64,000 nt of DNA, taken from Paragonimus skrjabini miyazakii (Eukaryota > Platyhelminthes > Trematoda > Plagiorchiida > Troglotrematidae). The position numbers and the translations under genes were made by a program. How positions within the stretch are numbered: position 1 is the stretch's first letter; every line of letters starts with the position of its first letter. The DNA lies in contig JTDE01000114.1 in the NCBI GenBank assembly GCA_014338405.1, positions 251,316-315,315 of the forward strand, in the 5' to 3' direction. The notes beneath the pieces are model-generated. The model had not been told where the DNA came from. It saw nothing but the letters and a program-made list of their open reading frames with translations, and searched no databases. Of this stretch, positions 46,366 through 57,500 are shown one piece after another.

Positions 46366-48990
46366 ATTGATTGCATTGGTCTTGTATAACTTGATAATGC
46401 AGCATTGTTATCCGTACTGACCAGTGGTCAGGATACAAAACTTACTTATTTGCATATCCTAAGTTAAACTGTTAATAAATCATTCTTGTATTCTTACTTG
46501 AAGGAGCTCGCTTGTTATTGTGTAAGTTAATAGAGTGATTGTGTACATTTTATTGAGTACTAAATTTTGTCTGATCAGCATGCAAGTATTTTACAAATAA
46601 TTCAAAAGAAAACGGTCTCAGTTGAGAATGAAGTAAGTACTGTTAACAACAAGCTGAATTTGTCACGTAAAATGAAACAAACTACGACATAGTACACACA
46701 TACGACAACAACTCAGGTTAAACAATTTTCAGATAGTGTAAGTTACCCACATCAAGTATAATACAAAGTAAGTCATACACATTGTTTGTCGTATTTAACA
46801 TGTTTTCAATAAACGAACTGAGAAGAACATGAAGTTGCGAGCAGGTTGTGGAATCCAACGGTTCGATTGTAACAGTTTATAGCTAATTTTAACAAACACA
46901 TCTCGTAATGAATTTTATTAAAATGAATTAAGTTTTGGTGCTAAAAAATGTTTGACCAATAAAGGTTTGTAGATTTTCAGACTGAGTGAACGTGAAAGGT
47001 TTCATGTCCAAAAATAATAATTACGCTTCAAGGCTGTTGGTTGCTTACGTTACAAGTAGCTTCTTGTAGAAGTTCAGAATAGAGGTGACGATGCTTAACA
47101 TTACTCGTTGACGAAGGATCATCTACATTTCAGCACGAAACAGGTAATGCGTTGTCATGTAATCAATATACACCCCACATAAACGATGTTTAATACTTCC
47201 GAAAGACATACAACTGGAATTTTCCTGTACCCGGTATTTTGGTCGTCTTTGTATTCTCGACAAATCTAGCTTGAACCTGGTTGTCATTTCGGCATACATC
47301 ATCTTCATAGTTGTGTACTTTGAATAGGTTTGATATGGCCAGCCGAAATCACAGTTGTTTAATCGGAGGTATATGCCTCTAGAACGCTGGTTATTTCAGC
47401 AACTGTTCCGTGTACAACATCAGATATCAGATATTGTTAGAGTCACTTACTATTAAACAGTCTGCATAAACTACCAGGAAGAACGAACTGAAACGTGCAA
47501 AAGTAAGGGCCATCTAATTTTGTTCAGCTTTACAGACCTGTGGGTGTTTTATGCAAAGCGATATATTAATTGCGAACAGGAGTTTACTTGTAAATGTTTT
47601 GTTAGCACAAAGGTTTGGGGATAACATTTATAAGACACTGGAGCGGCTTCAAGAGAGGATGGGTGGTCTATGAAACTTGCTCTTGCTGCTCCTGTGTCCA
47701 CCTGCAAAATAATTTATAATCATCATAAACTATGAGGGAGAATTCAAAAGTGCGCACAAATTAAAACTTAGGTTGACAAATGGACTGTTTACGACGACGT
47801 ATTCTAGATCTGCCTGCAAGGAACAGAGACAGCGTAGTGCTGACCGACATCAGCTTTTTGGTAAGATACCTGAACCTGTGTCAGACAACATGAGTTAAAC
47901 TGTTGGGTTGCACTTGTGTGAAGCTGCGATGGAAACGTATCAAAATGTAAAAAGTTGACATCACAACAGGAAAACATGTTTCCAGTCCTAAGATTTATTT
48001 TTTCAGATACCCGTCCATCTAAGTATCGTGTAAACCATCTTGCAAATAATCTTCCGATAGCCGTTACCTTTGTTGGTTTTAAAGACAGTATCATTTAGGT
48101 AGGTCATCAAAATGTGCGTTTTTTGGCAGGACATAAAAGCATATATAAAGTGGGGGAAAAAAAAGTGACTGTACTGCACAAGTAGAAAAGGTGCACTTCT
48201 GTCTAACTGCCAACATCCCATCCATAATATCTGTTCTTCACACTTGTACTCCTGAATCCTTCTTTGGATCACATTTTGACTGTGAAGGAAAAGAGCAGAG
48301 AAAAGCAAGTTAGCTTAGAATTCGTTATCTCTAGATCCTAGCATTCAGCATTAGGATGCACACTCATCTGAATAACCTTGATCCAGTTGAAAGTTTATGT
48401 ATGAGGAAACGTAGCACACGTCTGCCCGAAGCCCGTGCCTCAACCAAACACTGTTTTCACTGTCGTCAGGCAGCAGGCCAACAGTGAGTCATTACGTATG
48501 CTATTTAAGAGCAGAGCACAACCCACAGTTCCCAGATGGCCAGTGCTTGGTTATATTTTTAATAATTATGTCATCCGATGACAGAAGATCTTCGACTTGG
48601 TCGAAGGTGTACTGTGTGATGGGTTGGCATTCCAACTACATACTTTAACTACGCGATTCCTTGCCATAACGACTTGGGTAGAGTAACGGAAGTTACCATA
48701 AATGCAAACATTAGCCTCTTAACTACCCTATAGTTGAATCAATTCCGTAGTCGTGAGCTGATATGGAAGAGGTTATCTGGAGATTCCAATAGTCATGTTG
48801 TTTTTAAACGTCATAGTCCGCATATTCCATATCGACTGTGTGGGAACAAAATGTTGAATGCTTACAAACTGTGGTATAAGTGTTAATAACGGTAGTAGTT
48901 TCGTAAAAAATCCACCCTAGCGTTCAAATTTAACGATCTAGTTGGAATCCCCGTAAATAATGTGTGCTGAAGTGCATCGATTATTTATAG
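46366..48990. other. Unassigned interval
   Basis: Nothing recognisable. Overlapping minus-strand frames at 47804-48094 and 48003-48308 have no domain signature. Confidence 0.35.
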
Positions 48991-49228
48991 TCATTTACCT
49001 ACTTTACACGAAAAGTTGAACAACGTTTACAAAGAATAAGTTCGATGGATAACCAGCTGTGCAATAAGATGCAATATCCATGTGTCAATAAAGATGTTGA
49101 TTATATAAACGCGTTTGCTCTTTATAAATTTCCAAAACTTGATATACCTTTAAGTGATACCAAGAATTTTGCCATTCTCAAGTGCATACTTGTATTTAAG
49201 CAATCGACGAAGATGGAACACACCTCAG
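48991..49228 (+). CDS. Candidate exon, product unknown
   Basis: A 238-nt open segment after CGATTATTTATAG and before GTGACA. It encodes TRKVEQRLQRISSMDNQLCN, YINAFALYKFPKLDIPLSD and TKNFAILK. An internal ATG at 49045 has no particular support as a start. The composition looks coding, but no relative or partner exon was found. Confidence 0.3.
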
Positions 49229-51995
49229 GTGACAGAATCTAGCGAAAGTATTCTTCGAATTTCTCAACCTAACAAGATTCGGTAGTTCCGTAGATTGAAC
49301 CGACAATTGTGCTTCTGTTAACGTAATAGTCAAACGGATAATGACCTTATTTGGATTTCTGTTAGATGATGGTTTTTCTTCCCGTGTGAATAATGACTAC
49401 CATACATACATACGCATGCGTGTATACGCAATTACTTATTAACCATAATGGAACTTAGTTGCTTTTCAACGATTCGATTAGACCGCTTTTCAACCCTCTT
49501 TGAAGTGCCTTGAAGCATCACTTCATTGAGGAGTCGTAATCCCTTGGGATACTGGAGGAACGTCCAACAAATCCACCCTAGCAAAAAAAGTCAGCTAAAT
49601 AATTCATTCATTTATTTACAGGGAGGGGAATCAAAGCAGAAGCTGAAAGTTAACACAAATGCAGACCAAACTGGTTCCATTTGGACGGAGAATAAGAGAT
49701 GTAGAAGGGAAGGACAGAACTCCCTTGGGATCCGCCTCGGGAATATTTTGCCTATGCGAACATACAATATGATCATACAATTATGCGCTCCCGAGTATTA
49801 GACGGAAAAAAACAAACTGTTCCAATCTGGTAGAAATGTTTGACACTAGAAAATGTGCACTTACATATCTTCGGAAGCTGCATTGAGATAAAAAAGACCG
49901 CTGAAATACAACGACTACTTTGTCTTTAAGCGACATAACGGACATTGTTTACTCTTTTGAGACTGTCACATTCACAGCTTTGTTCGTGTGTCACGTTTTT
50001 GTTATTGTTTGCTCCCAAGTGTTGATGCTTCACTGAACCCAAAGAAGTTCAATACAACCCGAGTGTATACAACACAAACTTGAATCAAACACCTCATGCT
50101 GTCGTTTTCCTAAGCCTGGCAAAAGCAGACATCTTTTCTTCTAAGGCTGAAGGGTTTTGTCTATATATCATAGAACTTGAACACGTTACAGATGTTGACA
50201 TTTATTCAATAGCTATCAGAAGTTATCCAGACAATCGGTCATATTCGGGACCATTTGACAATCGAGTTGCCTCGCATTCGAAGTGCGATATTTGTTGAGT
50301 TCATTTCAGACATATCCTTTTACATCAATGCAACAGCGGTTTATTTTACCTGTATGATTCACCAGAAAATGAGTAGCAAACAAGATTGTTACTCATGTCA
50401 TTTTTCGACGATCAACATTGTAATGTATGGATGATTGCCGCGAGAGGATTAATTACTTACTTAGACAATATGAATTTAACCTAATTTTTGCTTCACAGAC
50501 ATGGTCACTAAATCACAGCCAAGTGACGATAGGCCATAGGAACTTAGATGGTTACATAATTTAGATTGTTATTATTACCGCCTTGTACTGTAACATCTTA
50601 TCAAAACAACATGTACTTCGAAAAACAGATGAAATTCCTGACTTTGGTCCTCATCTTCTTGTGGTCGATACTGACAATGATCAACCAGGTGATCAATACG
50701 GTCCAAAATCAAACATCGTTATTCAGTTCACATAATTACTATAGCCTCCGCGCAAGGACCTAACATCACAGAGAACTGTAGTACAGTAAGTTGGAACGAG
50801 GGCATTTTCTGTGTGAAGAGTTATTTGAGACCCGCTTAGTTTTTGTTATTCAGTGAGGAAAGTCACAAAAATGACTGCAACAGTTCTGTACGACCAAAAA
50901 AGGTTGTGTATGCAGATAACACACTGGTCACTTGTATGTTGAATAGGCTAGGACACTTAGCGGGTTAACGTTATTTGTGAAACCTACGCAAACCGCGAGT
51001 GCTATTCGAATTTGGGATGAGAACAGTCAGTTAGATCAGAACAAGCCTCTGTGATTGAATTGTAGTGAATTAACTTCAGCGTCTGATATAGTGGTTAGTG
51101 GAGACCAACTGAGAGATATTCGAACTAGATCATATGGGCTACGGTAACAAGAACAAATGAAATCTGAATGATCCTGACCTGTAACCCCTTCGTAGTTTGT
51201 TCTGGCAGGCGATAAGTGATCGGCAATTGGTTTCCGTTTGTAGCAGATGCGAAACTATGGGGTAATTACAGTGTATAGTTCAGCCAATGGGGGGCGAATA
51301 CCATTTCGTAAGTCAGCATACTGACTAGGTTTATACTGTCGTACACAACTCCATATGCAAAGTGAAACGTAGTCTTCGAATAATTGAATACCCAAAACAG
51401 GCACCACGAATTAATACAGCACATCTTCATTCTGGAGAATCCATCTGTTTGACTGATCACTATTCACATCAACCCCAATAGTAATCTCTTTCATGTGCCG
51501 CCGTCATATGTGTATATAGATGGCAAGAGTAATGGCTCAAGAATAACCCTTTACAACCTCCTAGTCATGAAGCGGGCAAAATCGAATGCTATTGGTCACC
51601 TACCTGCACTACAGTGTTTTGAATTGTGGAGCGTTAAGGTGAGAAAGCTGACCTTCGGTGTTGTCAGGTGAGTAGTGGAATCCACAGTAATAGTTAAGCC
51701 TGGACAATTTCTTCTGAATGTACATTTATGGACCATGCAACCGAACTTCAGTAGTTTCTGTGGCCGACAGAATTGGAATTTTGACTCATTTGAATTGGTG
51801 ATTGGGCAAGCCACAAATTTGCTGACACGGTTGCTAGGTTTGTTATCATTTGGTCCTTGGTTTCGCCTTCCTAATAATTAGATAGTGCAGCTTGGTTTAA
51901 AGATCTAGTTTGAGAATTCATAAAGTCTGTTCAAAGCCCTGGTTACGCCGTCATAACTCAGTACAATATACTGTAAAGCTACTTTGGTTGTCAAG
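49229..51995. other. Unassigned interval
   Basis: No domain recognised. Frames at 49526-49801, 50080-50298 and 50566-50763 (plus) are 65-91 codons long with no family signature. Confidence 0.35.
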
Positions 51996-52007
51996 TATTA
52001 TGAATAC
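51996..52007 (+). repeat. Target-site duplication, left, HHR-FB copy at 52 kb
   Basis: TATTATGAATAC, identical to 52739-52750. Confidence 0.8.
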
Positions 52008-52115
52008 TGATGAGTAGTAGGGGATTTTGATTTTCATATAGATTGAACATCACCCACAATTGACCGCAGCTGTCGCATTCCCATAGACTTTCCAGTCGGC
52101 CCCTTTCGAAAAGAA

Positions 52116-52146
52116 GCACTAGACTCGAGTTTCGCTCTCATTAGAG
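52116..52146 (-). ncRNA. Hammerhead 3' half, left arm (cut by gap)
   Basis: Read on the minus strand from the gap: stem II, GAAA core, CTCGAG stem III, TC and TAGTGC, all in consensus form. The CTGACGA core lies in the unresolved sequence. Confidence 0.7.
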
Positions 52147-52627
52147 NNNNNNNNNNNNNNNNNNNNNNNNNNNNNNNNNNNNNNNNNNNNNNNNNNNNNN
52201 NNNNNNNNNNNNNNNNNNNNNNNNNNNNNNNNNNNNNNNNNNNNNNNNNNNNNNNNNNNNNNNNNNNNNNNNNNNNNNNNNNNNNNNNNNNNNNNNNNNN
52301 NNNNNNNNNNNNNNNNNNNNNNNNNNNNNNNNNNNNNNNNNNNNNNNNNNNNNNNNNNNNNNNNNNNNNNNNNNNNNNNNNNNNNNNNNNNNNNNNNNNN
52401 NNNNNNNNNNNNNNNNNNNNNNNNNNNNNNNNNNNNNNNNNNNNNNNNNNNNNNNNNNNNNNNNNNNNNNNNNNNNNNNNNNNNNNNNNNNNNNNNNNNN
52501 NNNNNNNNNNNNNNNNNNNNNNNNNNNNNNNNNNNNNNNNNNNNNNNNNNNNNNNNNNNNNNNNNNNNNNNNNNNNNNNNNNNNNNNNNNNNNNNNNNNN
52601 NNNNNNNNNNNNNNNNNNNNNNNNNNN
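52147..52627. other. Assembly gap (481 N)
   Basis: A run of N, starting and ending within the same hammerhead segment of two inverted arms. The gap size may be an estimate. Confidence 0.99.
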
Positions 52628-52661
52628 GAGCTCTAATGAGAGCGAAACTCGAGTCTAGTGC
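52628..52661 (+). ncRNA. Hammerhead 3' half, right arm (cut by gap)
   Basis: Begins with the last two bases of the CTGACGA core, then stem II GCTCT/AGAGC with loop AATG, GAAA, CTCGAG, TC and TAGTGC. This is the cleanest version of the 3' half in the window. Confidence 0.75.
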
Positions 52662-52738
52662 TTCTTTTCGAAAGGGGCCAACTGGAAAGTCTATGGGGAT
52701 GCGACAGCTGCGATCAATTGTGGGTGATGTTCAATCTA

Positions 52739-52750
52739 TATTATGAATAC
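52739..52750 (+). repeat. Target-site duplication, right, HHR-FB copy at 52 kb
   Basis: TATTATGAATAC, identical to 51996-52007. Confidence 0.8.
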
Positions 52751-54267
52751 CTCAACTCTACACCGCACCATAGTAGTAGTTATACAAAAAGGCATATCCA
52801 AAGACTGGAAAATTTGAAGATAATGGATAATTCATTGTTATCGAAGGCTGACAGGAGCTATTGAATTTTTTCCATGAACTAGACAATCTACTTGCAGAAA
52901 TTGACCTACACCTTGAATGATTCGTCTAAACTGAACAGTGTGTTAAATGAAAATATAGAATCATGAAGACCGAGAAGAACACCGGAATTGCGCAAACTTC
53001 CGGCCCCGTCTAGCGTCAGACACATGTTGGTCACCGGATTAATCCCGAATCCACATTCAGGATTATAATGTGCCACGGTAATCCACGTTTCCTGCATTTC
53101 GCTGAGGTGGTCGTGATTACTCGTCTCAAGCCAACATTGTGTATACAAAAACAATTAAATGTAAGCCCTAGACTCTCATGGACATTATAGTTTTAGGTTG
53201 TTGTTCTCTACCTAATTTGCTATTTTATTTCTTCACCCTCACCCATATAGTATCATACATTTTCTTCCTGATTATTGTTATATGGTACTGAAAAGGCAAT
53301 GCTAGCATCTACCACTGTTCGTCTTCTTAATGCTTTGTTCAAATTTACGATGGAAACCAACTGTTTCAAACTTCTACAACTGAAAGACAACTGAAACAGT
53401 AAATTCTAATAAATTTCGTACCATTTGATAGCGCGAAAGTTAACAGAATAACCTGTGAGAAAAATAGTGCGCCCGCTGAAAACAACTTCGGAGTTCGCCG
53501 AATGCACCCGATCGTTGAATCTAGAAAACAAGAAGGTATTCTCGTTGTTATGTACATTCTGTTGACGAACTTATCACTTGTAGAAACGGTTGACTGCCTC
53601 AGTGAATCTACTTCTTCCGAGGGCTTCAATGTGGGCTTAACCGTAGGTATACTCATAGAGCCGATGGTAACCTGCACGTAGAATTTACAGTTTCAGATCG
53701 GTGATATAGAATATCGCCAACGGAATGGCGTTGTGATGGAACCACCATTATGAACAATCTTGGTAGACGTTTTCCTAACAATGTTAGAAGGAACAATGCT
53801 ATCTGGGATTTTTAGACGCAACCGCTTCTGCATGTGGCATTCGGATGAGATTACCTGTGTAGTTGAATAAAGTGGGAATCTGGAATGTCTACTTGCGGTG
53901 GCGAACACAGCATACCTCAATCTCAAGTTTACACCTAAGGTCGCGCAAGCTGAGAAAGATCTATACTGAATGTGACACTGAGTCGTCGCGCGGACGACTT
54001 ACTTACGTGAGGTATTCATAGGAGAGGGTTCGGAAACCGACAGTGCGCTAATTTTATCAGCTACTTCCCTCCTCAAGCAGAAGAACCTTGTTCTCAGTTT
54101 GACACATTGATCTAGAAAGATGTACCAATCATATAACTGATGTAAGAGTGTCATCATTATAGCGGACATTCGCAAACAATGCCCATTTTGTAAAGTTGAT
54201 TGATAAACACATGAAATGAACAGCATCTAAAGTTAAATTCCTGTCGATCAAAAACAAGTTGACTTAC
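52751..54267. other. Unassigned interval with coding-like minus-strand frames
   Basis: Minus-strand frames at 52906-53154 (ETWITVAHYNPECGFGINP), 53366-53677 (SDKFVNRMYITTRIPSCFLD), 53693-53926 and 53999-54226 look mildly coding-like. Several have splice-like edges, for example GTGCAG before 53670 and GTAAGT near 54003. Phases between them did not join in a consistent way, so no gene model is offered. Confidence 0.3.
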
Positions 54268-54505
54268 ATGACATCAAACCAAAGGAGTGGCTGAATTGGT
54301 GACTCGTAGAACTAGCAACGCGATTAAAAAGATTTCCGGTGTGGCGCGACTGTAAATCTCGTTCGGATCCAACTAGGTCGTTCATGCACAACTCAGAGAT
54401 GCCTTGCCTAAATGTAGGATCTCGACTTATGTCCACGCTTTCTCGTGCTGCTGTGACGAAGATTACCTCGGTCACTACGATCATCTTATTACTCCGGGAG
54501 CCCAT
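54268..54505 (-). CDS. Candidate first exon, product unknown
   Basis: An ATG at 54505 in a good context (A at -3, G at +4) opens 79 codons plus one base, ending at a consensus donor (CAT before GTAAGT). It encodes MGSRSNKMIVVTEVIFVTAA and RDPTFRQGISELCMNDLVG. The nearest acceptor (TTTAACTTTAG before 54228) gives a stop after about 32 codons in that phase, so the downstream structure is unresolved. No family recognised. Confidence 0.3.
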
Positions 54506-57500
54506 TTTGTAGTATAATTGTTCACCAATTCAAAATCGTTTGACTTAATTGTGTGACAGATTGCTCTTGATCTTGCCCCTTTGACAACTGCAATGATATA
54601 AACTGTTACGCATTTGGTCCGATATTGAATAGTGGCAAGCAAACTGTTCACCAGACCGCTTTTTACTTTGGACGAACTTGAGAGTTATTCCAAACGTTGA
54701 GTCAGTGAATGAGTTTAGAGGTACGCATAGACAGAAATGTGGTCCTCCTGGAGCTCCATTCCACTTTCTTTACGTTGTGTACGGCACACTAAAGTTACTA
54801 AACAAGGCTGAGGAAGTTTGCTGTACTGACTACTCCCGACTGACCAAATGCTAGTGTGACCTATCAATCGTATCTCCGATCCACACACAACGTCCTTCAC
54901 TAACGCGCTATATGATTGATTGTTGGCTGCGCACAAACAAGTACTGGTTGTAAAATTAGTTCTAAAGTTATCCGTTTGTCGTCGAACGTACGTACGCACG
55001 GACGCAAACGGACACACGTGACAAACCTCGTCATCGGAAAACTTCCAGGCTGCCCAGCTACCCACTGGAACTCGTGCTACAATGAAGTAGAAATCACTTT
55101 AAAAGTGGTACTGATCAGCAGCCAACCTTAGCAACGTCACTGAGTATAACCGCACTGAGCTTACAGTTGGTACACTTGTGAAAACAGACGATAGTGAGCA
55201 CACGGTCTCTTAGGTATGTCGGAGAGACGTTATCTATAAAACTTTTATCTAGGCACTGATTTGAACTTGCTTTTGCGTAAGGGTTGATAACTTCTGGACT
55301 GGTGTCAATGAAATGCTGGTCTTATGGTTCGAATGCTATCGTCAGCTTTACTCAGGGTATTCAACGAAATCAACGGGCTGCTAAGAATTGCACTCGGATT
55401 AACGAACAATTAATAACTGTGTTGTGATAAGGCATAAACGAAACAATTCTGTAAGTAATTGGAAAGGTATTTTGGAAGGTATTCATTGTTTTATTGTTCA
55501 TACGGTGATACGGATCACACACAAGTATCATATAAATGATTCATTGGTCTGTTCTGCTTCTATCATTTCATTCCATATAGTTGGGTTGTCTGCTGGGCCA
55601 CGTTCACTCGTACCTGTTAGAAGGAGAAAAACGTGTCGTTCAAACAACATTCCTTTGGCTCTCTGATCAAATACAAACCTATTCCCTTGTTACACTCTAA
55701 AAAGTGGCCGACTTGTGTAGGAGTTCAGCCGCAGGCCAACCTCGCACCCGGATCTGAAGGTATGTGTTGACAGCGGTGTTTATGGGACAAAAGGAGTGAA
55801 CATCGCAACACTGAAAATGCCTGGTTTTCCGTAATCACCTATCCCCAACAATGTAAGGTGAATTTCATCTAGTGTTCAACAAGTAACGATCTGATTTCCC
55901 GGTAGTCATGTGGATATTTTTTCACAGCAACTAGTTTCACAATTCAAATTGTCATCAGTGTTTGGTAATTGAGGAAGTTCCGTAGCCAGCTTTCACTTAC
56001 TATGAAACTAGAATTGAAAAAATGCACCAACGTAACAGCAACTGAATACGGTGACTTCAACTCGGTTCCCACCAATATTTCGAAAGTGATACTTTTACGT
56101 GAATGATATTCGATTGCGTACAGGGACTGCTTACGATATGTCATTAAGTCACTACAACTATAGCTGGTATACATTCAAATCAAGTTGGAAATCTATCAGA
56201 TGAGAAAGTAGTCTGTATAACTTCCAGGTAAAAAAGCAGGTGTGACAAAAGTTATTTTGTTCCCTAAAATGCCTTTCCACATAACAAAACAAAGTTGGTT
56301 TTGGTTATTTAGTGGATAACAGTGCAGTCGTATAACTGGGCATGGCAGTTGCACTCGTATAGAGACAGATGCTCAGTGAGGCCTATCAAGCATACCAAAT
56401 CACCATACTGTAATGTCACCAAAACCAACGTTATAATCGTGCCCGATTGATTTCTGTCAGCCTTGTCATTCGAACAGAAATCTACGAATGTCACGCCTTA
56501 AGGTAGTGTGTTTTTTAGGAGTTCGTATCAGCTGAGTTCACAAATTGTACCGAGCCCAATCGATGTCAAAGTGGGTAATGTTTAAACCAATAAATTTGTG
56601 TTATTGATTGCCAAAATGCCTTACAAACGTAGTACTTCCGATAAATTGGCAAACAACACCTTTAAAGTACTCCTACGAGTCGATATAAACACTGGAAATC
56701 TGGTTTTGACTCATTACGGTCAGCTTGTCCAGGCATCTAGCTATGAATACACTTAAGTCCACCGATGATAATGTTTCATTAAGCTTCTGGCCAAACACAA
56801 CCTCCTTTTTAAACACACGTCGGCACTATGTCCACGCACTAGAGACATCTAGACCAAAAGAATCTGATATTGACACTAAGAAACTCATGAGAGATAAGAC
56901 CGCGTTTTCGAAACTGGAGAAGTTAACCTTTCTGACCTTTCGTAATTAAACCATGGATGTCGGTGTTGTGTTCTTTGCTTGGCTCCTGTACAACCGCCCA
57001 TGGAATGTGTGCTCTGTAGCGTTGAAGAACTTTGTTTTGTTAGGTACCAGTAGAAAAATTTTCCATCCATTTGATCTTCATTTTGTTCCAATTGACTCTT
57101 GGAAAACATTTTTCAGAATATTCTATTGACACCTAACAAATATTTGGAAACTGCCGAAAGTTTGCAGTTTTTAGTTTCAAACGTCGAATTAACTCAGATC
57201 AAGTGTGTGTTGTGTCCGGTGGTCAAATTAGTGTAGGTGTATGGGTGGACTTACAATTATGACGTGATCAGTTTTGAAACACATTGACCATTTCAGACGA
57301 AACGGATAGGTTTGAGAAAACGAGCCTGCAGTGAACAGCAGAATTAATCGCTAGATAGGCACTAAAACAAAGACAAAGTGACTGTTGTTGAACTATTTGT
57401 GAAGTGTATTGACACAAAAGTTACATATAATCAGAGTGCGATAAACACCGATAAAAATGCATGGATGATAGATAAATGGCAATGTATTAAACAAACCAGA

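Larger units (their letters stand above)
52008..52738. repeat. HHR-FB copy, youngest-looking, with assembly gap
   Basis: The left side carries the full terminus TGATGAGTAGTAGGGGATTT and a minus-orientation arm (about 52030-52146). The right side is a plus-orientation arm (52628-52738). The two arms are almost exact inverted copies over about 110 bp, from GATTGAACATCACCC through the tail to the stem II region of the hammerhead. Between them are 481 Ns. Perfect 12-bp direct repeats flank the whole unit. The missing middle should hold the ribozyme 5' halves and one or two tRNA-like blocks, judging from copy 1. Confidence 0.9.

Noticed and set aside
53366..54505. A multi-exon minus-strand gene model
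   Set aside because: Individual frames look coding-like and some splice sites are good, but exon phases could not be joined without stops, so only the candidate first exon is listed.
54999..55020. ACGTACGTACG and CGGACGCAAACGGACAC repeats as a satellite
   Set aside because: Too short and too few units to be called a tandem repeat.
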